From positions 20,144,211-20,208,210 of the forward strand of contig CM036240.1 of assembly GCA_020698575.1 (NCBI GenBank): 64,000 bases of DNA, in the 5' to 3' direction. The stretch's first letter is position 1. Every line of letters begins with the position of its first letter. Source of the stretch: Bostrychus sinensis (Eukaryota > Chordata > Actinopteri > Gobiiformes > Eleotridae). The position numbers and the translations under genes are program-made. Of the stretch, positions 35,498 to 47,170 are shown one piece after another. The notes under the pieces are model-generated. The model did not search any database. It was given only the letters and a program-made list of their open reading frames with translations, and was not told the DNA's origin.

Positions 35498-35514
35498 TAC
35501 ACATACACACACAC
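35465..35514. repeat. (CA)n microsatellite
   Basis: About 50 bp of CA repeats with CATA interruptions, next to a short CT-rich run (about 35432-35458). Confidence 0.95.
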
Positions 35515-35894
35515 CGAGTACCACACTGTAACGTGATGTCAAAAGCCGCATATTTAAACAAAGACGGGCTTTCACAATGCTAAAGGAACGCTGAGAGTTT
35601 ATTGGGCTAATCTGTTTGGGTGAAGTGGAGTCATAGTAATAGGATTTGTTGTGTGGTGGAGTTTGTGTGTCTGAGCAAGTGACGAAGACAAGCAAGGATT
35701 TACAGTGGAAACACAGTGAGCTCAGGCGTCTATCAGATGAAGAGGATGTTTACATACTGACTCCATGAAGGGACTACGTGATTAGAATATAATTTAGAAT
35801 GGTTTAGAGAGGAGTTTTTAAAAAATACTGATCGCATGTACATTTATTTGAGTTGATGGGCTTCAGCTACTTCCTTTAAGATATTTTTCCTTTA

Positions 35895-36000
35895 CATTAA
35901 TCCAGCCACATGGGGTCACAAGCTTGTGTACTCTGTGAGCCTGACCAAAGCCTGGAAGCCAAGCATTTGGAATGGCATCTGGCGTAATCCTATGTCATAA
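35895..36000 (-). repeat. Degraded GGGCTTGGGAC-family copy
   Basis: Weak similarity to the minus-oriented copies: GGGGTCACAAGC, GGCATCTGGCGTAATCCTATG. Short and diverged. Confidence 0.35.
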
Positions 36001-36399
36001 CAACAAACTACACCAATAGAGTACAAATGGAAATAGTCTGAATTACATATGCAGTAACCTGGCTCTTAAAACTGACTGTGTCTTTGTTCCTGATGTAGAC
36101 CTAGAGGCTAACTCGTGCTGCCTTGAACCCAGTGTGTCACGGCAGCATCACACAGTCGCTGTGTCTGTCTCTGAGCAGGAAACACGACATACAACTGAGA
36201 TCAATGTTAGAATAGATCCTACATTTAGGCTTCTTTGGTTTTCTCTTTTTTTAGCTTTTTCATCCCCACTTCTATGACCGCATTCACACTAGGCTCAAAA
36301 GTGTCACAGATTGGATGTGTTGATATTTGTGTGACTAAGTCAGTCTTTACCATATTTCCCATAAAAGGGTAATTCTTCTAAATAAAAAATAAATAATAA

Positions 36400-36740
36400 A
36401 TAATATGCGTAATCATATTAAAATTGCTATAACTGTCACAGAAAGTACTGAACACCTAAACTACATCAGACCAAAACTTTTAAACCATAAAGTGCAGACC
36501 TCGGCCAAGACATTATACAGTTCTACCGTATCTTTGCTGACCCCTTGTGGCTGGAGTTAGTATCTTTATGCCAGCTGGGATTTGAACCCTGCATCTATTG
36601 CTCTACCGATTGTGAACTGGTCAATAACTACCATCATCATTGGTCCTGTGTTGCTATGGTGACAAATTCTGGATCCAGACAGTGATCTAGACCAAAAACA
36701 ATCATTTGAATATTTCATAAAAATCAATATCATAGCTCAA
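36400..36740 (-). repeat. SINE-like repeat
   Basis: GTGCAGACCTCGGCCAAGAC and, on the minus strand, CGGTAGAGCAATAGATGCAGGGTTCAAATCCC (shown here by its parts GGTAGAGCAATAG and GGGTTCAAATCCC). The second part is B-box-like. It is related in layout to 22440-22880 but more diverged. Confidence 0.45.
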
Positions 36741-37515
36741 TAGACAAATCAGCACTGGCAAAAACATAACGTTCTTGGTGGAGATAATTAAAAAATATAT
36801 ATAATATTATCACTTTTGACTCCTGAACATATATTTATTTGTATATTTTGCTTTTTCTTTTTTTCTTTTTTTTTTTACACTAATTGGAAGCCCAATCACA
36901 GTATCAAGTATAATGTATTATATCAAGCCTTGCACTTTTTGTTTGATCACACAACAACAAAAGATAGTGGGCTTATAATAAAAATCAGGAACCCTAGTGT
37001 TTGTGTGGGTAGCTTATTGGACAAGAAGCCATTGGGCATTCCTGTACCTGTCCGAGACTTCGTTCCCCTCACCTCACCTCTCTCGTCTTCTCCCTCACCT
37101 GCTCTGCACTCTGGTCCCCTCTAGTCTTTGGGGAAGAGCCAAACTTGAGCAGAGACAAGTCTACCAACACAAGGCTGTGCCCTCCAACTACACACACACC
37201 CACAAACATACACCAGCCTTCCACCCTCTCCTCTCATTCTCTGTGGTTTTCACTCATGCTCTCCCACAAAAGCCCATGCAGCGGTCCCCAGGGAAACACA
37301 TGAATATGGAAGAGGCTGCCCAAGAAGCACATGACACACACCCCTTTCCCTCCTATCTCTCCTCCTCACTCATTTATTTATATATGGATACCTGGAATGG
37401 AAGCTGCAGGCACTCCCATCCTCCGCCCTGACATTCTCTTCTCCACTCCCTGTGTACTGAATTACATAAAGGCAGCTCTTTCTAAATGAGAGCAATACAA
37501 CAACACTGAAGCATG

Positions 37516-38406
37516 TACAAACCCAGTTCCAAAAAAAAGTTGTGTAAAATGTAAATAAAAACAGACTAAAATGGTTGGCAAATCTCATAATTCATGTTGT
37601 TCACAACAGAACATAAACAACACACCTGGTGTTGGAACTGAGATATTTTTGGGAAAAATAATTATAATAAGTTAATTTTCATTTTGATGGCAGCAACAAA
37701 AGGCTGGGAAAGTCAATGACACTCTTAAAAAACAGCTGGAGGAGCATTTAGCAACTAATTAGGCTAATTGGCAACTTTGAAGTCAGATGATTTTATGATA
37801 ATAAAAGTAGCATTTGAGAAAGACCAAAGCTCATTAAAACGCAAAGGTACAATAGAAAACTGTCAAAATGGTCAAATGAACCAAAATCTGTGCAACACAA
37901 TCTCACTTGGCTCAGAGAAAACAGAAGTGTTTCAGGATCATCTTCACTTATGGCTTCTTCTTACAGCTATAACATAGACAAGACACAGACAATGACTTCT
38001 GGAAGTGTTCTTTAACCATGCAGTGATTTCCAGTACAGAATCACGAGTTTTTAATGATGTGCTGCTTGAGGGCCCATAGATTATGAGGATCCAATACTAT
38101 CATTGAGACTCTGCCTTTCTAAAATGCCCCAGTCATTTTACTTAAATTTTGCCAATTAACTCAATTAGCTGCAAAAGCTTGCTTTTTGCTGCCTCATCTC
38201 AGCTTTTTGAAATGTGTTGCTGACATCAAATTCAAAATAAGCACTTGTTTTTTATGAAATGGTAAAATATTTCAGTTTCAAAACTGGATTGATTGTTTAT
38301 GTTCTATTGGGATAAAACATGGTTTTGAGATTTGCAAAACATTCAGTTTCAGTGACAGTTTTATTTACATTTTACAGAGTGTCTCCCTAAGGGAAATGGG
38401 GTTGTA
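37516..38406. mobile_element. Old non-autonomous DNA element (TACAACCCCAGTTCC family)
   Basis: The left end is TACAAACCCAGTTCC and the right end is GGAAATGGGGTTGTA, inverted to each other. Internal text such as GTAAATAAAAACAGA, GGCAAATCTCATAATTC and GGCAGCAACAAAAGGCTGGGAAAGTC matches a dispersed repeat I know from fishes and frogs. No intact ORF. The superfamily is not decided here. Confidence 0.7.
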
Positions 38407-39208
38407 TTTTTAACTGTTTCAGTTTCTATTCAGTTTCAATTATTTCAAAGTTTCTTGTTCTAGTGCGGATGTCCATGAAGTGTCTGTGCATGCTGTGTCA
38501 ATACAGAATCCATGTTCCTATTATGTAGACAAATTGATGTGTAACTCAAGAATACTGCAGACTGCTTTATTTCTTGTAGACAAACCCCTCAGTCTGTGTT
38601 CTTGCTAACAAAGGTTGACCTCTTTCTATAACCACTCTGGATGCATACGTTATAGAGACAGACATAGGATTTCAGAAGTGCGCCCATACTTTTTCATGCA
38701 CAAAGCCGGGTAGAGTTTCAACATAGCACAGTCTACACTTTGCACTTTGCGCTGAGAAAGTGTGGGCAGGCCCTGGCAGAGCACTGAGCTGAGCCTGATT
38801 GGTGATTTGTCTCCATAGTGAAAGCCTGGGCACTGAAAGGTTATGTCCTGCCAACCCCTGTTCTCTTCTGACCACCCGATGCCCACGTGTGGCACTCTGG
38901 GGTACGCCTGTCCCTTTTAATAACCTGCAATGAAACCTTACTTTAATTATGTGTATTTTCCAAAACAATGGCTTCTACCACAAACAGAGATACTTTTCAC
39001 TGCAGTATTTTTTAAGTGCTACCATGATAGCTCATTACAGTAAATAATCATAGGCACAGCAGTAAAACAAATGTATTCATAGGTAACCTTATCTATCCCC
39101 CAAAAGCAAACCTTGCTTATAACAACAGTAAAATATTAGCAGGATTCACGCACTCCTGGAATACTTTTTTTATGGTTACTCCATAGTACAGTAGTTTGTT
39201 CTGTATAC

Positions 39209-39960
39209 CAGTGGTTCCCAACCTTTTTGGTTTTGTGTACCCCCAGGACCTGATTTAGTCCTGGTTTAGACCCAGCTTAGTCATGGTTTAGTCTTAAGTT
39301 CTGGTTTTAGGCATAGTTTAGTCCTGATTTACTCTTTAGTCCTGGTTTGACCTGGTTTGGACTTGGTTTAAACCTAGTTAAGTTCTGGTTTAGTCCTGTT
39401 TTGGACCCGGCTTAGTTCTGCTTTAGTCCTGTTTATTCTTGGTTTAGACCTGGTTTGTCCTGATTTAGTCTAGTGCTGTGGATCTGGTTTAGAACTAATT
39501 TAGTCCTGGCCTAGTCCCATGTTAATCCTGATTTACTCTTAATTTAAACCTGGTTTGTTGCTGGTTTAGTCCTGGTTTGGACCCGGCTTAGTTCTGCTTT
39601 ATGTCCTGGTTATTTTTGTTTTAGACCTGGTTAATCCTGATTTCGTTCTGTGCTGTGAAGTAGTTAGTTCTGGTTTATTCCTGGTTTAGTTATGTTTCTT
39701 TTACTGCTTTCTTTCCTGCTTGAGTTCTTTTAAGCCTGATTTAGTCCTGGTTTAGACCTGGTTTAGTCCCTGTTTTGTCCTTCTTTATTGTCCCATCCCT
39801 CTCTATAGTCCTGGGTTAGTCCTGATTTAGGTTTATTTTAGTCTTTCAAAGCCAAATATATAAAAGTACTAGTGACTAAATAATCATATAACACCACATA
39901 CCCCCTGCAGTGTGCTCGCGTACCCCTAGGAGTCCCCATACCCCCGGTTGAGAAACGTTG
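39209..39960. mobile_element. Second hAT element filled by the same minisatellite
   Basis: Starts CAGTGGTTCCCAACCTTTTTG and ends CGGTTGAGAAACGTTG. The flanks are CTGTATAC (39201-39208) and TTGTATAA (39961-39968), an imperfect 8-bp duplication (6 of 8). The interior repeats CCTGGTTTAGTCCTG and TTTAGACCTGG units. The ends match the 23507-24427 element, including GTACCCCTAGG and GTCCCCATACCCC near the right end. Confidence 0.88.
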
Positions 39961-40185
39961 TTGTATAACATTGCTTACTTCTCAGCAGTATGTTTGAGCC
40001 ATATGTGTAGAGACTATAAAAGCCCACACAAATATCAAAAAGTGTAAGTCTTCATACACCCACTCTAAACACAAATAATGATTTAATTCAGGAAGCCTTA
40101 CAAAAAACGCCATTGGGAAATTTTAACTAAAGGGAGACTCATTACAAACTTTGCCCCACATATACAGTATAGAGTTGAGACTTAC

Positions 40186-40321
40186 TCTTGTACTGCGCGG
40201 GCTATAGACAGAGCAGTGGAGCCTGTCTCATTAACACTGTCCAAGGTCACGTTTGGCAGGTCGTCGTCATCGCTGTCACTCTTGATGTGCCTTGGCGACA
40301 GGCCGTTGTGATCCATGTGTC
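40186..40321 (-). CDS. klf12: KLF12 exon: acidic segment
   Basis: 136 bp: GA completing the previous codon, 44 codons, then GA. It encodes HMDHNGLSPRHIKSDSDDDD then LPNVTLDSVNETGSTALSIA and RAVQ. The acceptor is ACATGTCCCTGTCCCATCCTCACAG and the donor is CAAGA|GTAAGT. The SDSDDDDLPNVTLDSVNETG block is a hallmark of KLF12 between the repression region and the fingers. The last split codon becomes Asp if joined straight to the ZF1 exon (GA+T). Confidence 0.95.
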
Positions 40322-40378
40322 CTGTGAGGATGGGACAGGGACATGTAAGACACAAGATATGAATGTCTACTTTTGGCT

Positions 40379-40400
40379 TTTTTTTTTTTTTTTTTTTTTA
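40379..40400. repeat. Poly(T) tract
   Basis: A T run just upstream of the acidic exon's acceptor, inside the intron. Confidence 0.9.
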
Positions 40401-40965
40401 AATCATGGTTCCAGTCAATGCCAAATGCTTTCAAGAGCCATTCAAGAAATGTGCTCCTGGGTGCTTAGAGGTGTATGACAAGGCCTCAGTGCAGAGATTT
40501 CTCGTCAGGAGCTGTCAATCTAAACTAAATCTTAATTTACGGACAGTGCAGTCAAGCATGACACAGTAGCCAGCAGTCATAGTCATAGAGGAGAATGCAA
40601 ATAAGCAGTGCCACATCTGCACACAGCCTGTATTCTTTATCAGTCTCAAACCCTCAGATAAGGCACTGGGCGGAGAACTGTTTGTACATTTTTCACTGTC
40701 TCTGAGCAAGTTGTAAAAAGATGTATTTATTTGACTGTATTGTATATTGCACAGAATTTCATTTTAAAAATTGTGCTTTGTTGTCAATTTAAGCATGGAT
40801 CTCTACATTTCACTAACTTTCTACTTGAATGCTTGCATTTGTAGCCTAAGACTAGATATCTAAAAATCTTCTCCCTCATTGATTTATTCCTTTTCTTCTG
40901 CTTATTGCTGTTTGAGCTTCTGGGTGGCTGGCTACTATGGGCCTGAGGCAGGGTACACTCTATAC

Positions 40966-41680
40966 CAACCATTTCCAAAGTCAAGACTGTCGTGGCCCCT
41001 TTACATTTCTGAAAATCCCCCTCTTCCCTCTATTCAAAAAACAATCATGTTTTTCTCAACACAAAAAAAAAAAAAAAAGAAAAAAAAAAAGAAAAGGTTA
41101 CAAAAAACACTGCCTGTTGGCAAAAAAATGGGGCTGCACGATATGGAAAAGACATGCGATATTCAATAACTATGTTGAAAATTGCAGTAACAAAATTATG
41201 GCGATATTAAAAATAGAGCCTACTTTTCTGACACAGTAAGTGAAATTCACTTAAAACAAAATGTAAGTCTCTGTATTCACAAGTCAGAACAGTGTCAAAA
41301 TCAAAACACAGACAAAACCTGGAACAAAACAAAAATTGTGACTAAATTAAGGAAATTACCACTAAAACTGGAGTTTTAAAAAACATTTCTATTTAGTCAC
41401 AACACTTTTTCTTATGAGGGTAGAAAAAATATTCTTCAGTGTAAATCTCAGACCATAGCGTTATTGCGATATATTTAGATTCTTGCAATATGGATACTGC
41501 GTTTGTTGATATTCTGCGCAGCCCTACAAAAAGTGCTTTAAAGTAATATTTTTAGACAAGTAATTCATTTTAAACTCAAATTCCTTTTCATGTACTTAAT
41601 ATAGACAGCGTCTTGGGGGGCCCCCTGCAGTGCTTTTGCAACCCCCCGGGGGGTCCTGGACCCCACTTTGGGAACCACTG
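40966..41680. mobile_element. Non-autonomous hAT element (outer)
   Basis: Starts CAACCATTTCCAAAGTC and ends ACTTTGGGAACCACTG, imperfect hAT-type inverted termini. CTCTATAC flanks it exactly on both sides (40958-40965 and 41681-41688). The right end carries GGGGGGCCCCCTGCAG and CCCCCCGGGGGGTCCTGG, very GC-rich. A second element sits inside it (41129-41526). Confidence 0.88.
41129..41526. mobile_element. Nested hAT-like element (GGGCTGCACGATAT family)
   Basis: Starts TGGGGCTGCACGATATGG and ends GATATTCTGCGCAGCCCTA, inverted termini. The flanks CAAAAAAA (41121-41128) and CAAAAAGT (41527-41534) agree in 6 of 8 bases. It carries no ORF and lies inside the 40966-41680 element, so it is the younger insertion. 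Confidence 0.8.
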
Positions 41681-44662
41681 CTCTATACAATGGCCAGGAC
41701 GACCATTCATCCTTAGATCAAATCTCTACACACATGTAGCTGTCTGCCGGAAGGTGAACTACGTGGAGCAAAACCACGGTAATACAGGGAAAACATGCAG
41801 ACAAAGGTTTCTGTTTTTTTATTTCATATCTATAATTTTAAATATAACTTGTTGATCATACCTTCCCAGCACTTTTTGCCTCTTTGTATAAGAACTTGAC
41901 ATTGGCTTTACAGGTCTAGACAGTATCTCCAACAGTAATCTCATTAGATAAATTGTCGAAACATTCAGCTTTTTTGTGCTTACATTATTCCTAATAGTAA
42001 TGAACTTACTTTACTATTAAACAAATAAATATATTTTAGTAGAGGAAGCTTGTCACGAGTCTCCTAAATATTCTTGTAAGCATCTTAAAGCTGCATTTCT
42101 TATGGAGTTTCTTGGCTGCTGTATACCTGGAGCGTTTTTCTTCACCTCCCCTGGCCTTTCAGTCAAAATTGTGGTCATAATGGGCCATAATAAGGGTCCA
42201 GTGGTATAGGAGCAGACACTGTGCTATTACTGGGGGCCATGCAGAAATAACGCTGCAACACTGTCGGAGGTGGCTTTAAAAGGTTTCTAACTGTTGTGGT
42301 AGACTAAGAAGTGCAGAGTGGTCACTGGCTCGCCTACCCTTCAGAAAACCTGTAATTAGTTAGAAATGCATCGTGTGTTGGAGGGGGTATTTTAAGCGAG
42401 GGACACAAAGGAGGAGTGGTGAAGAGGTGGGCAGAGCACCGGATTTCTTTCTTTCTCTCTCCTGTTGTTTCCAGTCAAGCCCTGTTTCCATGGCAACCTG
42501 CTGCCGGAGACAGCGAGACAGCGGTGAAAAGAAGGGTGCCCAACCTGTGCGCGTCCGTGTGCGTGTACGACCGATATGTGTGTTCAAGTGGTTTTTGTAT
42601 CTATAATGAAAGCTTCAATGTGACTGGCTTGCATCACTGCACAGGGTTTTTATCGAGTCAAACAAGGTAAATCCAAGCTTCTTTTTTTTTTCTTATCAAA
42701 CTTTCCAGCAAATGAATTTAAGTGTAGATCCCACATTACATTCAAGCATCATCAGGTGTCATTGTTTGGCATCCTCTTTGCCAGTTACAGTATGTGGCAC
42801 ATCCAGGTTTAACAATAAGGGTGTCTTAGCTTTTTCAAACACCTCATCAGTCTCGCCAGACACCTCCGTCTGTGCTTTTGACCTGCTCTTGTTCATATTT
42901 AAAGCACCTCTTTCTTGAAACTTGAGAAGTGTATTCACATAAATGTACAGTAATGTGTCATACTTGCTTATATAGTTAGTCTGATTATTTAGTTATATTA
43001 GGAACTATATTAGAAAATAAAAAATAGCTTGTAACATGTTGAGTTATATTGCTAACAGACAAAACTGTCCCGATCTTGCAGTAATAAAATAATTTAAAAA
43101 ATTAAAAGAAAAAAAATCCTAGACCAAGGCAGTGTTTAAATGCAAACTTAACTGTTTTTGTGGACCATTACTGACCTTTGCTGACAACTATCACAATCTG
43201 ACTTTTGTGTTATGTTGAGAAAAGACAAACACATAAACAAACCAGCATTGGAAGTAATTAAGAATATTGTGATACTGGAGAGAGCCACGGCCAAACTCAA
43301 TAACATGTTTTTTGTAACAAATATGGCTTGTATTTTGTTTAGAGAGAGATGAATCCCACCTAATTAAAATATGTTCAACAACAAGTTGTCATCATTAGGT
43401 ATTGTACTAATATACTGTTATTATGACGACTATTTTGGATTTGTTGGAGGTCATGGCGTTCATTAGGTACCACCACATCCATAAATTGTTAAATGTTGTG
43501 CTTGTCTCGTGGTTGCTATCTAATTAAAAGTCACTGTGTCCACCACACCCAGCATTTAACATTCATCCACTTGACTTCCTTTGTGCTTGGTGCCTTCAGT
43601 TCTGGGCAGAGCAGATATTGGACTGTATCTTTCGTGTGTTTGTGCAAGTGCAACACGCCTTCACTATCCATCCACACCCTCTTATGAAAGTCTTGTTTTT
43701 CCTGTCCTTCTTTCCTGTGCTCTCTTTGGGAGCTGGAGGTTTAAAACTCCCATCTCGGAGGACCACCCCACCCATGTTGTCCAAGTGTCTGTCTGAACAT
43801 ACAGTCCATTCTAATTACACATTTATTTGTTTAGTCAAACATACAGGCACAGTTGTGAGTGCAACAGTCTATGCAGCAGGGTGGGACAAGATGCAGCCTC
43901 TTTTACCACTTGCTCAGTGTACATAGTTGGACACAGACACCTACTGTAGGGTCACTCCCAGTGGCTGGCAGTAAAAACCACACCCATAGAAAAACAAGAA
44001 GAGATTAGTCTAAGCTAGCAAGTTTCACTACTCAGAAAAGAGTTTTAATAATAACTTGTTTCCAGTAAGACTACCTTGACTACCTAAGTTGGTGAAAATT
44101 TGTGCACACAAAGTCACTAAGTAGTTTTTCCCTGACAAACCAAATGTTGTTGCTGTTCACCTGGCTTGTTGTGGGAATAGTGATAAGTGTTGGCATGCGA
44201 TAGCATTTTAAACAGGTCAAAGCACGGCTTCAAGAAGAAACTAAACAAAAGAGGTAAACACTGATTAATCATTCAACAAACAGAAACAGTACTATCACCA
44301 TAATTAAAAGTAGACTGGGGTGCATCCTGGAAATGACTAGATTAAAACCATTTCAATAAGTATTTAAAAAGTAATGAAAAAATACTAAGTTCATGTTTGT
44401 CAGTTATCACCTGCATATAGCATAATGACTAAATAACAAACATGTTATGAGCTTTACAAGTAAAATGCTGACAGCTTTGAACAATGTAATGTAGACATTT
44501 ATATGATGCAAAAGCATAAGACCTAAATGATAATGCATCATGGTTTCTATTCACTTCATTTGACAGTAAGTTAAATGCTATGATGCACTATACTGGACAT
44601 TTTAAAGGAACCTCTGTGTTGGCAATATTAATATGCAATGCATGCACATAGCCCATTCTCAC

Positions 44663-45188
44663 CTTTGCCCTTGCTTTTGGCCTCATCGAGCAGAGGTAGC
44701 ATGATGGCGTTGTTGAGGCTGGAGGGTGATCGAACAGCAGTGGTGTACATAAGGGGTAGCGACTGGACCACAACCGGGATGCGGTGAACATGGCTGGCCA
44801 GTTTCCCTGCTCCCTGCAGGCTCAGCGGGCTGGACGGAGGCGGCGGCACAGAGTGCAGGATATGCAAATACGGCTGACCTCTGACCCCGGACCCAGGGGC
44901 GACCAGCGGGCCCGGAGTGAGCACCGAGGAGGCTGAGGTGATAACTGACGGTGAGGATGAGGAGGAGGATGAAGATGAGGGTGAGAAGGCGGACCTGAGG
45001 GGGGAGGAGGATGAGGTGTTTGTGGACGAGGAGGATGGTCGTGGTTTGTTGATGGACAGGTCAACGGGCTCGGTCTGTGTGTGGAAGTGCAGCTCGTGTG
45101 CAAGTAGATCCTCTGTGGGTTCAGCTTTGACTCTGCTCAGGAAGAATGGGACACCATCCATGGCAGAATAAGGACGCACTTTGGGTGA
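44663..45188 (-). CDS. klf12: KLF12 exon: repression domain with CtBP motif and serine tract
   Basis: 526 bp, phase 0 at the acceptor TTCTTTTTCCACAG and phase 1 at donor AAAG|GTGAGA; 175 codons plus one base. It begins SPKVRPYSAMDGVPFF, then VKAEPTEDL, HFHTQTEPVDLSINK with the PVDLS CtBP-binding motif, a serine-rich tract (about 30 residues), VITSASSVLTPGPLVAPGSG, HVHRIPVVVQS and NNAIMLPLLDEAKSKGK. This is the largest coding exon, as in mammals. CtBP recruitment is established for KLF12, KLF3 and KLF8. The serine tract makes the complement of this exon look acidic and open on the plus strand; that frame is a shadow. Confidence 0.96.
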
Positions 45189-46739
45189 CTGTGGAAAAAG
45201 AAGACTTAGTCTTAATGCATTTACCATTACATAATATTTTTCATAAAGCAATAATTTATTAATTCAATTATTTATAATTTGTTATTTAATATATATTATT
45301 GACCTACAGAAAATGTATAAACCATATTTCCAAAATGTATGTCAAGTTAAGGTTTGTTACCAATCTATCTCAAACACAGTGGAAGTGATGGCCAAATTAA
45401 TAGTAAAAAATAAGCCCTGGTGGATGAAAGCATCCCCAACCATACATAAGGGATATATACAGAGAGAGAAAGCAAGCAGTCGAATAATAGTACATATTTG
45501 GATTAAGATTAGTATTTTACATGGTATTTACAAAAAGCACCAATTATTTAATTCATTTTAACTTCTGTTAGTCCCCTAATATTTCACCTGTGCAGTCCCA
45601 TTGCTCTGTCTATGTCAACAGAAAATAATTAGGACTAGCCAGCATCTCTCGCACTTTCTTTTACTTTGGCGTGGGTTGCTCTACTACTCTCTCGTCTCTA
45701 CTTTTCCTCCTGTTTTCCATCACCCCCACAGAAAAGGCTGCTGCCCCCATCCTTGTATCTCTTCTAAATCTCCTTTGTGACAGTGGAAAAACATCATATG
45801 GGCTCAATTTCCTGAGAGTCTCTCTGTGTGTCTCTCTGTGAAGGGCCTCCTAAGGCCAACACTGGTGGCTCAGAGTATCCCTCGACACATCTTTCATTTA
45901 ACACCAGGCAGACTGTAACATAACCGCTCCATCTGTCTGCGCAGTTTTAGGAACCTGTGTACTCGGAAAAGATAACAGAGAACATAGACAAGAGAAAAAC
46001 CCTAAACCTATACTATATGTTTGTGCAATATACTCCATCTCTAATGTGGTTTCCAGTTTAAATCAAGGACAGTTCAAATTCATGCTAGAAATGTTCTTTA
46101 TATGTATTCATACAATGTTTTGTTAAAGACTCACATTTCTTTCCCCTTATGTAATGCTAGCCAACTCTGAATCTGTGCTGAATTATTCTGAGTCAAGTCT
46201 ATGCGCCTGGCTGTTTTTATGTAGTAGCCTTACTATTTATACTCCAGACTTCTATACTTGTTTTTTTTATCAGCCTACAGGAAATGTTATGACCCTGAGC
46301 ACTAATTAAAAATAAAAAAATAAAAAAAGAAGCTATCTTGATTAACTTAAACTCCTTCTTGGTTAGAAAACAAACCTAAACCAGTAAAACATGCCCTCCC
46401 ATGACCTTTTGGACCTATGGTGGGGTTCAGTGCAAGGTTAGCAATGTTAGGGCATGGTTCACAACACGTAATGGGCAGCTTCTTAATACCACACAACACA
46501 CATTTATACTATAGCTTCTTTCACTGGACCTGGTAAATGACTGCATAATTTGAAATGCAATCTACTAAAAGGTTGTAAAAAGTGAGACGCCGAAAAAAGT
46601 GAAAAAATGTCAAATAAAACAGTGTTGTTTTTGTACCAGTGCTGAAGAATTGAAACATAAGAACCTTTACCCTTAGAACGAGTGACGTCATCTGATAAGA
46701 GTAGTGTTTTTTAGCAAACTAAAACATGAAAAATATGTT

Positions 46740-47170
46740 TATTAGCTGGCCAAATGAATATGATCTGTTTTGGATCAAAACAGTACAAAATGTATCTCTC
46801 CATCATAAGCTATTAATTTTCTTTTTTCAGACAAGATATTTCAGAATAAAAAAACTGTTTAGAGTGCCCATGTATTGTATTTCAGCAAACAATTTCTTCC
46901 TATAAGCAAAACTAGAAAGAGTACTACAAGGCTGTACTCAAGTATAAGTACTGTTAATTCAAAATGAATGAAGTATAAGTTTAAAGTCTGCTTAAATATA
47001 AATTACTTTTGACATATACTACTACTACTACTACGGCACATCTACTACTGCAACATCTGCTGCCGTTACAACTACGACTATTACAACAGCTGCTGTTTCT
47101 ACTCCTACTTCTAATCTTTACTAGTATTTATTTATATACAATACTTACTATATTTACTTACAAATTTCTT
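46740..47170. repeat. Interspersed repeat, copy 1 (pair with 48690-48990)
   Basis: Shares GGATCAAAAC, CTCTCCAT, TATTTCAGAATAA, TTTCTTCCTATAAGCA and CAAGTA in the same order with 48690-48990. It ends in a degenerate CTACTACTACTACTACGGC trinucleotide stretch (about 47020-47110). Confidence 0.6.

Larger units (their letters stand above)
34181..40185 (-). other. klf12: KLF12 intron between acidic exon and ZF1 exon
   Basis: About 6.0 kb. It contains a candidate micro-exon (35352-35384), a hAT-like end (to 34543), a (CA)n, a SINE-like copy, an ancient DNA repeat and a minisatellite hAT element, listed separately. The small mammalian exon encoding VHPSPVSRVRGNR... was searched for by eye and not found. 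Confidence 0.7.
40322..44662 (-). other. klf12: KLF12 intron between CtBP-motif exon and acidic exon
   Basis: About 4.3 kb. It carries the nested hAT elements (40966-41680). The block 42100-42660 is repeat-poor, with GC-rich pieces. 43100-43200 shows a weak SINE-like CTAGACCAAGGCAGTG. No further exon recognised. Confidence 0.7.

Noticed and set aside
38672..38968. Minus frame following an acceptor-like CATTGCAG, tested as the missing KLF12 exon
   Set aside because: The peptide (LLKGTGVPQSATRGH...) does not resemble the mammalian exon, and no donor gives a length that keeps frame.
44917..45171. Plus-strand acidic open frame (DGEDEEEDEDEG-like)
   Set aside because: It is the complement of the serine tract in the well-supported KLF12 exon on the minus strand.
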